64,000 bases of DNA. It comes from Callorhinus ursinus. Lineage: Eukaryota; Chordata; Mammalia; Carnivora; Otariidae. The stretch spans positions 60,328,212 through 60,392,211 of the forward strand of contig NW_020312828.1 in assembly GCF_003265705.1 (NCBI RefSeq), in the 5' to 3' direction. Position numbers and translations under genes: made by a program. The notes beneath the pieces were generated by a model. The model worked only from the letters and a program-made list of their open reading frames with translations, was not told where the DNA came from and did no database searches. This document shows, one piece after another, positions 46,892-57,989 of the stretch (positions within the stretch are counted from its first letter, which is position 1; the number at the start of each line of letters is the position of its first letter).

Positions 46892-47261
46892 CGTACATTA
46901 GTCCACTCGGGCTGTGATCACAAAACACCATAGACTGGGGGGGTGGGGGGGGTGGGCTTAAACAACAGACATTCGTTTTCACAGTTCCGGAGGCTAGAAG
47001 TCCAAGATCAAGGTGCCCACCAATTGGTTCCTAGTGAGAGATCTCTTGCTGGCTTGCAGATAGCCTTCTCACCATGCCCTCACGTGGCAATGAGAAAGAT
47101 ATCTCTCTCTCCTCCATCTTCCTCTTCTTATAAGGCCACTAATCCCATCATGAGGGTGGAACTATCCCTAATTATTTCTCACCTAAAGGCCCCATCTCCA
47201 AATGCCATCACATTGGGGGTTAGGGCTTCAACTTATGACACAAAAATTCAGTCCATAACAC
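46892..47261 (-). repeat. MLT1-type solo LTR (ERVL-MaLR)
   Basis: acattagtccactcgggctg, cttaaacaacagacattcg, ggctagaagtccaagatcaa, cctcttcttataaggccact, catcacattgggggttaggg, cagtccataacaca: complete antisense MLT1-like LTR, with a G-rich expansion at 46938-46957. Confidence 0.92.
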
Positions 47262-47360
47262 ACTGTGAGAGCAGATAGCCTACACTGGGAGCTAATTCTG
47301 ACCTTCAAGATTTGGGAAGTCCATTTAGCTCTACTTGATCTATTTTACTTTTACTTCTTC

Positions 47361-48140
47361 AGGAAGTACTTACTAATTATGCAAAAGACACCATGCTAGA
47401 AACCAAAGGGGAATACTAAGAAGACATGATCTTTGCCCTCAAAGGGCTCCATGGTCCAATTGAAAAACAGAGAAAATTGCAGTATAGACATGAAAAATAT
47501 GAAAATATATTTTTAATTAAAAGGACATCTATTTCAGTAACAGTTGTGAAATAAAAGAGTGCTGTGAAAGGGTTAGGGGAAGCAGAATAATACAATGGTT
47601 GAAAACTCAGGTTCTGGAATCAGACGGACTGGCTCTGCAATTCGTTGCTATAATGATCTTGAAAAAATTAAACAGCCATTCAAAACTTGTTTCTCTATCT
47701 GTAAAATGGGACTAATAACATTACCTACCTCATAGGCTTTTTATGATAATGCCTGTAAAATTCTTAGCACAGTGAATGGCCTGGAGTAATCACTCAATAA
47801 CCATTAATTTAAAAAGAAGTGTGGGTGGAGGAACATTTCCACATGGGACCTAGAGAGAGAGGAGAATACTTCCCGGAGGATGGTAAGATTTTATCTGAAT
47901 GTTCAATCCTGGCACTGGGGGAGGAATTCAGTGGACTGTAAGGGGTAAGGGTAAGAGGCTGGGAAGCACATGAGTTTGGGGAAATGTAAGTAGATGTGTC
48001 TGGGTGGAATAGAGGGTCTAGTTAGGGAGACAGAGAAAGATAGACCAGAAAAGTGGGTTGAACTTGGACACTGGGTGTCCCTAAAAGTCAGACCAAGAAG
48101 ACTGGGTTTCGTCCCACATTCTACCTTATTCAGTAAAATG
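47361..48140 (-). repeat. L2 LINE, antisense, split by a MIR
   Basis: Left part 47361-47580 (ggaagtacttactaattatg, ttgccctcaaagggctccat). Right part 47816-48140 ('acttcccggaggatgg', gggaagcacatgagtttggg, agaagactgggtttcgtccc). The parts are collinear in L2 with the MIR removed. Confidence 0.75.
47581..47815 (+). repeat. MIR SINE inserted in L2
   Basis: tacaatggttgaaaactcag, gttctggaatcagacggact, tctgtaaaatgggactaata, acctacctcataggcttttt and 'agcacagtgaatggcctgga': nearly full-length MIR. Confidence 0.9.
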
Positions 48141-48734
48141 GGGCACCCTGTCTTCAGTTCTTATGAAAAATGTTTTAACTCAAAGTACATTTTCCTAATA
48201 AACCCAGAAACAATCATGAAAAAAAAACATCTGTTTTTCCCTTTATTCTATTCAAGAGCAAATCCCAGTTTGATTTTATATTCAGAAGCTTGTTCAGCCC
48301 TAATGTAAAAAATACATAATGGGACTCAAGTGGTACATAAAACTATTTCAAAGAAATTTTAATTAAAAAAAAAAAGTTTAATGAAGCCCCTTTTTAACCC
48401 TAAAGACACCAAAGGGAAGGGAATTCTTAGGCTTTTCCCTACTTCTTTTCTAAGATAAAAGCTTTTCTAAAAGAGTAAATATGAACAGCACGCTAATTTA
48501 ATCTAATTGGTAAGGACATTCAGAGCTGGTGAAACTTCTGAATTATTCAATATGTTTTAAGTTATCTTAATACTTTCTAGAACAATACAAATCATAGATT
48601 AACAAGGTGTTTCCCAGGTAGACATTAATGAACAGATAATCACTGGTAATTTTGCCTTAATGAGTTCTACGTAAATGCATTCTGTTAAAATGGCTTAAAG
48701 AATGAATGGGAAAGTTCTTTTCCCTTTTAAACAC
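48141..48734. other. anonymous AT-rich DNA, possible conserved element
   Basis: No repeat recognised. 48470-48700 is AT-rich but complex, with several ATTA/TAAT homeodomain cores (for example gctaatttaatctaattggt), so a regulatory element is possible but untested. Confidence 0.3.
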
Positions 48735-48835
48735 AATCATACATCCAATTAGTCAGTATTAGGCACAAAAATGAATGAGAGAGACTCCCTGCTTTCTGGT
48801 GGTTCACAGTCTAATGTGGGCAGATGCTACTGTAG
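48735..48835 (-). repeat. L2 LINE 3' region, antisense
   Basis: aatgaatgagagagactccc, tgctttctggtggttcacag, tctaatgtgggcagatgcta. Confidence 0.55.
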
Positions 48836-49149
48836 AAGTAAAATCAGAGTCTTATCAGAGCACCTAATGGGCAGTCCCCTTGGTTCTTTGCATTATTGCT
48901 TTTTTAAGTCAATCCCATTTTTAAGAATGGCAGAAGGTAATGTTACTACTCCACCTCACAAAGATTTAATTCCATTCTCATCAACTCCAAATTAGCGGAT
49001 TCCAAACACATTACACTCCATACGCATTACACTCATCTTCTAAAATTTTATCAATAGAAACAGTGTGTTTGCTCCAAACTTATTTCTTTGCCCTTTTCTT
49101 ATTTGAAACCTCAACTCTGAAACTTTTGGGGGTAAAAAGGTGTCTGTTT
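48836..49149. other. anonymous DNA
   Basis: Nothing recognised. Confidence 0.4.
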
Positions 49150-49235
49150 ACACGTCACGAGGGTAAGAGCTTCTTGATGATGAGGTTTGCAGCTTTAGTC
49201 TTCTTTTTATTCCCTAGATCCTAGAACAAATTAAT
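49150..49235 (+). repeat. L2 LINE 3' end
   Basis: gcttcttgatgatgaggttt, 'gcagctttagtcttctttttattc' region and cctagatcctagaacaa match the last part of the sense L2 3'UTR, immediately upstream of the tetranucleotide array. Confidence 0.6.
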
Positions 49236-49250
49236 AGAAAGTAAGAAAGG

Positions 49251-49490
49251 AAATGAGTGAGTGAGTGAGTGAGTGAGTGAGTAAATAAGTGAGTGAATCG
49301 GTGAGTAAATGAGTGAATAAGTCAGTGAGTGAATGAATGAGTGAGTGAATTAATGAGTGAATGAATAAGTGAGTGAATGAGTAAATAAGTGAGCGTCTTA
49401 GTGAATGAATGAATGAATGAATGAGTAAATGAATGAATGACTAAGTGAATGAGTGAGAGAATGAGTGACTGGGTGAGCGAATAAGTGAAT
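49251..49490 (+). repeat. 240-bp (GTGA/GAAT)n tetranucleotide array
   Basis: Begins with seven to eight pure gagt units and degrades into interleaved gtga, atga, gaat and aagt units with a strict 4-bp period. Likely expanded from the L2 (TGAA)n tail just upstream. Confidence 0.95.
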
Positions 49491-49554
49491 GCTCTAGGAA
49501 AACAGGGCTTTGTCCAGAGAAGTCATTTAGTTGAGGTAATTTCATCCAATAATA

Positions 49555-49760
49555 TAACAGTCATGACCATAATAGGATAACAATCATTGAGTGCTCGCCG
49601 TGTGTTATGTTTTATTCTGAACACTTTGTGTTTGCTCATTTAATCTTCATTGTACAAAGGGTTGTCTTCATTTTACAAATAAGCAAAATGGGCCCAGACA
49701 TGTTACACAGTGTCAGGAGCTGAACCATATATGAGAGCTCTTCATTTGAGTACATGGCCC
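49555..49760 (-). repeat. MIR SINE, antisense
   Basis: caatcattgagtgctcgccg, tgtttgctcatttaatcttc, ttcattttacaaataagcaa, tgggcccagacatgttacac: reversed MIR. Confidence 0.8.
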
Positions 49761-49813
49761 CATAGAGGCTTTAGGGAAACTGCACATAAATTTGTATGTT
49801 AATTTTTTGCTTA

Positions 49814-49910
49814 TTTTTCTGGGGAGAAGAACCATATTTTATTTTGTGTATTTTTCTGAGAAGAATCATACTTTATTTTGCATATTTTCCTGGGGAGAAG
49901 GATCATACTA
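49814..49910 (+). repeat. three-copy short tandem repeat, unit about 34-37 bp
   Basis: Three successive degenerate units start near 49814, 49851 and 49885, sharing 'ttttctggggagaag', 'atcata' and 'ttattttg' blocks. The third is partial. Not part of a recognised family. Confidence 0.75.
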
Positions 49911-50539
49911 TGGCATGCCCTCTCCCAAAAAGTTAAGATACTTTACACATTTCAATCTCAACTTAGAAATTACTGTTCAAGGAATGAAGTAGTCACTACA
50001 CCAAATTGACTATAAATCTAGCAATAATATTTTAAAATAAGGATTTCTTACACTCCAACTCAATTTCCTCCAGGTTTTTTCTTAAAAATAAATGCACAAG
50101 CCAAAAGACCCTTAGAAAAACTAATTCCATCAAACTTCCCTAAATGTCCCAACCGATATTTCCATGAAAGAGAAGAACCAATAAGGAAATCAGGAAAGCT
50201 CAACAGTGACCATCTGTTCACCATCCCAGCAGCATTTTCTCAGGTGTCCTGCATGTTTTGGTAGCTACTATAGATTTCCCCACCTGCCTGGAAACCGGCT
50301 CCTCCTCACTGGCCTAGCTCCCCTGCTAGCTCTGATGGTCCCTCTGTCTCCTTTGCTGGCTTCTCTCTGAATGGTGGGGAGTCCCCACATTTTATCCTCT
50401 CACCCTCTGCAATTCTTTTTCTCACATTTTGTCAGAACTCTCATCCAGGCTCATCCCTTCAGCACAAACCTCTAACTAAGCAACTCCCTCTAACCAAGCA
50501 AAAGGTCACTCACAAACTTTTACTAAGGGTTCGTTACAC
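49911..50539. other. anonymous DNA
   Basis: Nothing recognised. Confidence 0.4.
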
Positions 50540-51312
50540 ACTTTTGCACCCTGGACATTTCCAATGGATGTCCTAGTCCCAGTCTCAAAGTCAACAGATC
50601 TAAAACCGAACTCAGCATCTTCCCCACTACATGAACTCCCTTTACTGTCTTCTGGTTCCATCAACGATGCCACTGTCATGGAAATTGCTTGTGTTTAAAA
50701 TCAAGAAACCACTTGGTGGTTTTTCTCTCTCATTTCCCTGTATCCAAGATCTATTTTTCATATCAGTCTCATCTGCCCCTTCTTTTCAATTCCTCCCACC
50801 TCCATCCTAGCTCAGAACTTCCTCATTGCTTCTTCCTCTCCAAATGCCTCTAGTCTCTTGGATTTGTAGGTTGCTTTCTCCCTGCTAGTATTCCCTATGC
50901 ATCCTTTGGGACTCTGGTCCCATCTCTTCCATGAAGCCTTCTCTAAGAACTCAGCAGTGCCACTTTCTTCCACCAAGTGAACAAATGACTTATTTGACAC
51001 TCACCATAAAAACTCAACAGAGTTTAGAAAAGGATGGGATAACCACGTAGGACCCCTTGTTTTACAGATGGGGAAACTGAACTCAAAAACAAAAAACAAA
51101 AAGGTCAGTGACTTGCCCAAGGTCATACCACTGATCTAGGACAAAGAAGTCCTGGAACCAAGTATTCTACTCCCAGCTCAGGTTACAGTCTCCAAAACCA
51201 GGCTCTCGGCTGCTTGGAGAGTGAAAGCATGCCTTTTTACTTCTTTGCAGCCTCCTAAATGTCCAGCACAACGTTCCGTGCATAGTAAATACTCAACCAA
51301 TGAAAATAAGAT
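50540..51312 (+). repeat. L2 LINE 3' region, split by a MIR
   Basis: Left part 50540-51015 (ctggacatttccaatggatg, aaccgaactcagcatcttcc, 'catctcttccatgaagcc'). Right part 51215-51312 (cctcctaaatgtccagcaca, gcatagtaaatactcaacca). Sense L2 3'UTR and terminus. Confidence 0.75.
51035..51195 (-). repeat. MIR SINE inserted in L2, antisense
   Basis: ttttacagatggggaaactg, gtcagtgacttgcccaaggt, cataccactgatctagg and 'gaaccaagtattctactccc'. Confidence 0.8.
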
Positions 51313-51389
51313 GGAAGGAGAAAGATCAAGAATGCGAGAGAGGATGAAAGAGAACAAAGAATGTCCAGCTAACCTGCAGAGCTAAGAAA

Positions 51390-51990
51390 TCCATACCGAT
51401 CCCCGCCTGGCTGAGCAGCCAGGACCCCCTGGCCACACTAGTACTCTCCTAAGAGGAGCAAAGCCAGCATCTGGATCACACCTGGAGACCACAGGAACAC
51501 CGTGTTCCAGCCTCCAAGTTGCTGCCTGCCTTGACCCAGCACTGAGAGACTTTCCCAAACCTCCAGCTTGCTATGTGGTCGGTGACTCAAAACGGTTCCT
51601 GTTGTCCGAGGTATCGTTTGTAAAGTGCTTTCTTGGAAGAGAAAATGTTTGGGACAGCTGGAAGGGGGGCTCCCGTGCGGGAGCCACAAGGAGCCGTGTT
51701 GTGTGTTGTGCGCCCGACGAGAACACAGCCTTCTGATTCCCCTCCCTCTTCCCCCAAGCGGTGTTTATTTAAAGCTCCCACCGCCACAGGGAGTGGGGGG
51801 GTGGGGGGGGTGCAAGCCCCGGACTTCAGGCAGGGCTCTCGGAGCCACCAGGGAGCAGGCCTGGCACTTAGCTGCAGGGACCGCTGTAGCCTCAGGCTAC
51901 AGGCCTCTGGCCCCAGGACCCAAGGAGTCCGGCCAGGACAGTGGGAGGCATTGGGAAAAAGTTGTTACTGTGTCTTGGGCAATCCTATAA
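51390..51990. other. GC-rich segment with perfect hairpin and G-runs
   Basis: GC-richer than its surroundings, with a modest CpG count. A perfect 8-bp stem palindrome lies at 51668-51685 (ggctcccg-tg-cgggagcc). A G-run cluster lies at 51790-51815. Overlapping open frames (121 and 135 codons) occur in different frames, typical of GC-rich non-coding DNA. No repeat recognised. Confidence 0.4.
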
Positions 51991-52077
51991 TTATTGTTTG
52001 CTGTTATGATTCCTGTCTTTATTGCCATTTCTCTTGGTAAATCTGTTCCCACTTGTGTCTTCTACAGAGAGACTTTA

Positions 52078-52096
52078 AAAAAAAAAAAAAAAAATT
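52078..52096 (+). repeat. poly-A run
   Basis: About 18 A residues without a recognisable retroelement body upstream. Confidence 0.7.
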
Positions 52097-52984
52097 ATAT
52101 AGCCAGGCTACTGGGTTGACTCCTCATAGGACCTTAGGAGATATGAGGGGGCTTGTCTTCTTGCAGTAGCTCAGGAGAGGGCTGAAGAAAAGACAGATGC
52201 CTCTAGGGAAGGCTTGCATTCATCAGCAAGACAAAGACAACGGGTAGACTGTCCCTCCCTACCTTATGCCCCTTTTTTGCCCAAAGAGTACCACCCAGTG
52301 AAATTACTACCACCAACATCCTACAGGCCAAGCGGTGCCCAAATGCGCTCGGAATCCTCCCCCACTACCATCTGCACACGAGCTTCTGCTCAGTCAAGAA
52401 ATGAGGAAGATAGAATGGGGCCCAGAGTCTTGTTCCCCCTCGCCAAAGGGCCCAAGCGTTCCACCTCACACATCTTAGGACAAAGGGTAAACCGCTAAAG
52501 ATGTCCGTGACTTACAAGAAGCAGCCAGACTATTCTTTCCCTGTCAGAGTCTTACGCACATATACAAATCACCACGTAAATTTATCAAATCCTCACCTGG
52601 TTTCCTTCCTGGGGCACCTTTGTTTGCCAGCGGCAAACATTAGTGAGGCTGGGTTTTTCTTTAATCTTTCCTTTTTTCTGTTCCCCCAAGAGAATCTCCA
52701 AAGGCAAGCAGGATTGAGGCTTTTTAGAGTTAGGAAAATTGCCTTAATAATGACCACAGTGTGCTTCAAGAGTAGAAAGAGAGAAAGAAATATGGTTAGA
52801 TCTACAAAGATGATCTGATTCCACAGTGGTGAGCAGATATTCAATTATAGCATGCTCTGCCTGAGCTTTTCCTCGCCAATTTAAAGCGAAATTCTATTTT
52901 TCAATTCTTACCCTACCAGTGGCTGGTGAGACACTGGGTATTTATAAAAAGAGAAGGACTCTCATTAAAGATAATTACTAGGTA
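52097..52984. other. anonymous DNA
   Basis: Nothing recognised; frames up to 105 codons without features. Confidence 0.4.
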
Positions 52985-53310
52985 TTTGCAAACTTAGCAC
53001 CAGTTTTTTCCTATTGAGACTAATAATGCAATGAATAATATCCTTACAAATAGCTTTTCTTTTAAGCTGAATTCTTTCCTTGAAATAGTCCTAGGGTCAA
53101 TATTTCTGGGTCAAGGAGTAGGAACGTTTCTATGGTTCCTGACACATATATGTAAAGAGAAATCTCATACTGCTTTCTGAAAGAGTTGTACCAAATGACA
53201 GTACCACCAACACTGTCTGAGCTTATTCATTTTTCCAGAAGGTCACCAGCACTGGCCACTACCAGTTGGTGTTAAATGGTATCTCAGTTGCAAGGTATGA
53301 TTTTATATCC
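52985..53310 (-). repeat. old L1 (L1M), antisense
   Basis: Plus strand: ttaagctgaattctttcctt, 'gtcaatatttctgggtcaag', gagtaggaacgtttctatgg, aagagttgtaccaaatgaca, gtaccaccaacactgtctga: reversed old L1 near the ORF2 end. Confidence 0.75.
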
Positions 53311-53584
53311 TTATCTAATATCTGGTGGAAACAGATTCCCCACCTTAACTGCTCTTCTTGCTCAAAGCTGTCTCTGGTTGTATGCTCCGTTATTTTTCCA
53401 AATGAGTTCTGGGAAAATTTTGGTAATTTCCAGGGCAAGAATCCTATAATTATTTTTACTGGAATTGTGTATCTATACATTAAAATTACGATCCATGGAT
53501 TAACTTTAAAAATAGACATATAGAAGCCTTCTGTGTTCCCATTCAAAAATAACCACCCTTTATTCTGCCGATTTTTTACCTACT

Positions 53585-54030
53585 GCTCCCCCCTTATCAT
53601 GTTGACATGATAAGCCATGTTGACAGTTGTAAGGGTGTGACAGAGAAAGCCCGTGCTCTCCAATACATGTGTTTCTCCTCTCCTTTCTGGATTCTTCCAA
53701 GAAGACTCCATACTCAGTGTCCTTGCAACTGGGAGCAGCCATGTGCTGGAGCTCTGAGCAGTGGAATGTGGGAGAAAGTGTGTCCCCCACGCAGGCCTGA
53801 CCTCTAACACACTCACTTCCTTCCTCTCCCAGCCAGATGCAGAGGATTGGGGGTGGACATCAGAAACCCTGGAAGTTGGCAGAACCACTGGGTAGAAGCC
53901 CAGTTCCCTAATCACCACAGAGAAGCCCAACCTGCCAATACTCTGTTGGATCATGATATGCAGGAAATAAAATTTTTATTGTGTCAACCCACTGAGATTT
54001 GGAGATTGTTTGGTAACAGCGAGTAACTTA
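53585..54030 (+). repeat. MaLR/MLT1-like LTR relic
   Basis: The 3' end is diagnostic: gcaggaaataaaatttttat, ccactgagatttggagattg, 'tttggtaacagcgagtaac'. The upstream part is too diverged to assign with confidence. Confidence 0.5.
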
Positions 54031-54089
54031 CTCTGCTGCAATGGATAGACTTCCCATCTTCCAAGCTAAAGACTCAAGTTTAATTAAAG

Positions 54090-54508
54090 ACTCTACCAGC
54101 CAGGGTTCTCCTGAGAAACAAAGCCAATAGAACATATAGAAAGGATGTGATTTAAGGAATTGGCTGACACAACTGTCAGGGCTGGCAAGTCCAAAATCTG
54201 TAGGGCAGGCCAGCAAGCTGGAAGTTCAGGTAAAAGTTGATACTGCAGTCATAAGGCAGAATGTACCCTTCCTAGGTAAACCTCAATCTTTGTTCTAAGG
54301 CTTTCAACTGAATGAATGAGGCCCATCAAATTAGAGGGTAATCTCTGTTTTACTCAAAGTCTATTGATTATAAATGTTAATCATATCTAAAAAGCCCTTT
54401 CACAGCAACTTCTAGACTGGCTAAACAACCAGGCAAATAATTTCTTGTTTGACTAAACAAGTAGGTGCTCTAACCAAGCCAAGTTGGCATATAAAATTAG
54501 CCGTCACA
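54090..54508 (-). repeat. ERVL-type (MLT2-like) solo LTR
   Basis: agccagggttctcctgagaa, aaggaattggctgacacaac, gggctggcaagtccaaaatc, 'caaccaagccaagttggcat' order and ...ccgtcaca end. Same family and orientation as the LTR at 21250-21708, more diverged. Confidence 0.8.
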
Positions 54509-54544
54509 GGGACCAAAGCAGTAATGTTTCAAAAAAAGAAATTA

Positions 54545-54925
54545 GAGGCATCATGGTGTCATAAAAACAAGATGGAGTTTGGATACAGGCAGACCTATTT
54601 GAGTCACAAATTCTTATAATTATCATGTCTTGTTTTCTTTTTTTTAAGATTTATTTATTTATTTTAGAAAAAGAGAGCAGGGGGAGGGGCAATGAGAGAG
54701 GGGGAGAGAGAGAATCTCAAGCAGATGCCCCACTGAGAGCAGAGCCCAACCCCGAGATCATGACCTGAGCCAAAATCAAGAGTCTGACACTTAACCAACT
54801 GAGCCCCCCAGGTGCCCCATTTTCTTATCTGTAAAATAGGGCTAATACATTGCAAAGTTGTGGCAACAATGAAAGGACACCGTGTACGTAAAGCTCACAG
54901 TACAATGTTTGTCACATGAGAGCAA
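54545..54925 (+). repeat. MIR SINE split by a SINEC
   Basis: Left 54545-54639 (ggcatcatggtgtcataaaa, acaggcagacctatttgagt). Right 54819-54925 (ttatctgtaaaatagggcta, aaagttgtggcaacaatgaa). Confidence 0.75.
54640..54818 (-). repeat. carnivore SINEC, antisense, inserted in MIR
   Basis: T-run and aagatttatttatttatttt, GA-rich stretch, gagatcatgacctgagcc, and reversed head gagccccccaggtgcccc. Flanking ttttctt repeats may be the target duplication. Confidence 0.95.
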
Positions 54926-55252
54926 TGGTTTTCTTCCCCTCCATTCAAAGGGGAGTGGTGCCCTGTCTTTCAGCAGCAGGCTTAGAAGGATAGCTCTGCT
55001 GTTCAGTCCTCCATGGCCCATTCTTCAGAGGTGATTCATTGGAATTTCCAACCACTTAGTACACTCAGTCCATTTTGGCTACAAAAGCTACTTCATTATA
55101 GCATGGAGAATCACAACAATTCAAGAACAGGAAATCTATTTCCAGGTACATAAATTACCAGGGACAGTAAAATTAATGAGATCTTTAACTTGACCAGCTT
55201 ACCAAAAATGTATGTAATTCATTTCAAAAGTCCACTTTGTCCTACCCACTTT
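54926..55252. other. anonymous DNA
   Basis: Nothing recognised. Confidence 0.4.
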
Positions 55253-55257
55253 CCACC

Positions 55258-55616
55258 GGAATTAGGTTCCTACGGCTGCCATCACAAAGTACCACAGACT
55301 GGCTGCCTTAACAACAGAAATTTATTTCCTCACAAGTCTGAAGGCTTTAAGGCTGAGATCAAGATGTTGGCAGGGGTAGTTTCTTCTGAGGCCCCCAGCT
55401 TGATGGTCGTTTTCTCCTTGTGTCTTCACATAGCCTTCCCTCAGTGTGTGTCTGTGCTCTGGTCTCTTCTTGTAAGGACACCGGTCATGGTCTCCTCATT
55501 TTAGTTTAAGGACCCCTTTAAAGAAGACCCTATTTCCAAATATAGTCACATTCTGAGACACTAGGGGTTAGGATTTAGACATACGAATTTTGAGATACAT
55601 AATCCAGCCCATAACA
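55258..55616 (-). repeat. MLT1-type solo LTR (ERVL-MaLR)
   Basis: aattaggttcctacggctgc, aacaacagaaatttatttcc, cttcacatagccttccctca, atagtcacattctgagacac, ggggttaggatttagacata, agcccataaca. Perfect 5-bp target duplication ccacc at 55253-55257 and 55617-55621 fixes the ends. Confidence 0.95.
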
Positions 55617-55621
55617 CCACC

Positions 55622-56719
55622 TAACTTACCCAGCACCTCCATCCCCACCACCCTCCATGGTGATACACACGGACTATGTCTTACCCCAGGGCACCTAAAG
55701 GAACCTGAACTTGCCTGGCCTATTATCTACTCAGACCACAGGAAATGGTGTAAGATTTAAAGGGACACACACACACTCACTTTGTGATCAGTGTTCCACA
55801 TCACAAAATCAGAGCATAGACTTTGACCATGGAACTGAGCCATCTAGGGATTGAATTAGTGACCTTGTTAGCAGGATGTGCTAACTACCCACAAATGGAA
55901 AGGTACCATTTTGCAAAATAAGCACAATGGGTTGGGGTATTTCTCTTAGTTCGCTTATCTAGGGATGCCAACCATACTGCATTTTACTAGAAATAGCCAA
56001 TACCTAAATTAAATGGTCCAGAGTGCATGAAATATATCAATAATGAACATGCATTTTAGATGAAAGAACCATAAGCATTTAATTATCCCCAAAAGCAAAA
56101 GAAAAAGCATCCCAAGACTATGTTAACAAAGAGGCAGATACCACTCTGCATTTTGAACAGGTTTCTAAATCAAAAAGGGCAGTAAATCATGTTACTTATC
56201 ATTTAAAAATAACTAGGTTTTAAGAAATGAAATTAGACAAGTGATTAATGCGTCAACTTCAGCCAGAGTTCCTTTGATAGTTGGAAGAAAATAAAAGCCA
56301 GCCAAGAAATAAACATTTCAAATTCAGGTGCTTTGCAATCTGTGCTCCAAATGTTTCCCCCAAGCTTGTGAAGAGGTGGCTTGCTCTGCATACACAGCAG
56401 CCAGATTGCTGGCTCAAGTCAATTCTGTTCAAAATAAGAGCATTGGCACAAAAGAGAAGAAGCTATAGTTGCAATGGTCAAGAGTCCACCTGGGAGAAAC
56501 TGTCCTCATAGGCAAAGGGCAGGGGTGCAGGGAATGTCACTGGCTAAAGGAGCGGGGATTGTCAAGGTGCTCTTGAGAGTTGTTTGGGCTTTTTCTTTGC
56601 TATTTCCATTCATATTGGGAATCCAATGATGGGCGGAGTCCTCCATATTGAAACTGAAAGATGCGCATGATAGAGTAAGAAAAATATGTCGGCAATAGAA
56701 CACTGTGCTCAAGGAGAGA
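55622..56719. other. anonymous DNA
   Basis: Short (AC)n near 55765-55777. Nothing else recognised. Confidence 0.4.
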
Positions 56720-56965
56720 CAGAGAGTTCACTGCAGGTTAGAGCACACCCCATGGAGCCCCACTGTGTAAGTTCAAATCCCCACTCTGTCCCTCATTAGC
56801 CAGGTGGCCTTGGGCACTTTCACTCTCGATGCCACAGTTTGTCCATCTGCAAAGTGGAAATAATATAAACAGTACCTACCTCATTGGGCTGTTAGAAAAA
56901 TTGAGTTAACGCATATACAGTACAAGGAACAGTGATTCTATAGAAATAAATAGTGCTATTGAAGT
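56720..56965 (+). repeat. MIR SINE
   Basis: ttagagcacaccccatggag, gttcaaatccccactctgtc, attagccaggtggccttggg, tccatctgcaaagtggaaat, acagtacctacctcattggg: well-preserved sense MIR including the tRNA-like head. Confidence 0.92.
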
Positions 56966-57989
56966 GTAAACTCTTATTATAGTATGATTTTTTTTTAATG
57001 TTGTAAAATAAGCTGAAAATAAAACCCTTTTTAATAGTAATGTCTATATTCACAGGCCAGGACAAGCATGAGACAATGACACAGGAGAACAGAATTCACC
57101 GCAGGTATATACAATTTAAGGGGCACCAAAAAGTTCAGGAACAGATAATATTTCAATGTAGTGTTTGAAAAATCAAAGTAATGCCAAAAAAAAAAAAAAA
57201 AAAGAATCCATGATGAACAAAATACCAAAATTTTAAATAAAGAAAATCAGTATTATTGACATTTGGTTTTGTTTTGTTTTTTTTGTTTGTTTGCCTCAGA
57301 CTTCAGTATAGCTCGGCATGGGGTGAATTTATTTATATCATGGCAAAGCATGTGAAAGCTTATACCCCAAACTTTAATTTCTGGAGTGAGAAATTATGTG
57401 GAATTTCATTTTCTGTTTCCCCTTTTTATATATGTTTAATTTTTTTATCATGAAAATATATATATATATACATAAAATAAAATAAGTGAGGATTTCCAAA
57501 GTTTCATTTCTTCATGAAATCTTGAAAGGAAAACCCCGGATGAAGCTCAAATGTATCTAGGCAGCGGACTGATAAAAAAGAAGGAGGCCACACAGTCCAC
57601 AGAGAATTCCCTGGCAAACCATCTCCCAGCGCTTCAGAGCCGGCTACTTTGTTCCTTAAATCTTCAAAAAGCAAAAAGAAAGAAGAAATTGGGAATACAA
57701 GAAAGAAGAGTAAAATTTCCTTAACCTTTCTGGGTCTCATCCTCCCCCCTGTGTAAAAGGAAGGAATTAGTGGAAACCCGTTCAGCAGCACCGGTCTTCC
57801 TTCCCACCAGTGTCTGCCTTGGTGACATTCCCTGGGGTGAAGTTCTTCCATTGTCCTGTTTCCAGGGGGAAACGCGGGCCTTGGACCTGCTGCCCTGCTC
57901 TTCGTTGCCACTCCCCAAAGCCCGGAGCCAGAGGGCCCTGCAGAGCCCCTGTGTTGCCAGAGGCGGGGCTGAACACAGGCTTCTGAATG
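56966..57989. other. anonymous DNA
   Basis: A19 run at about 57185-57203, TG/T-rich stretch at 57265-57295, and a short (TA)n near 57459-57473. A 200-codon minus-strand frame (57504-58106) runs through here into the neighbouring MIR. Confidence 0.4.

Noticed and set aside
49251..49490. Regularly repeated array resembling CRISPR or satellite DNA
   Set aside because: The period is 4 bp with no spacers and the host is a mammal; it is a microsatellite.
51625..52040. Overlapping 121- and 135-codon frames
   Set aside because: Different frames of the same GC-rich DNA are both open and neither has recognisable features.
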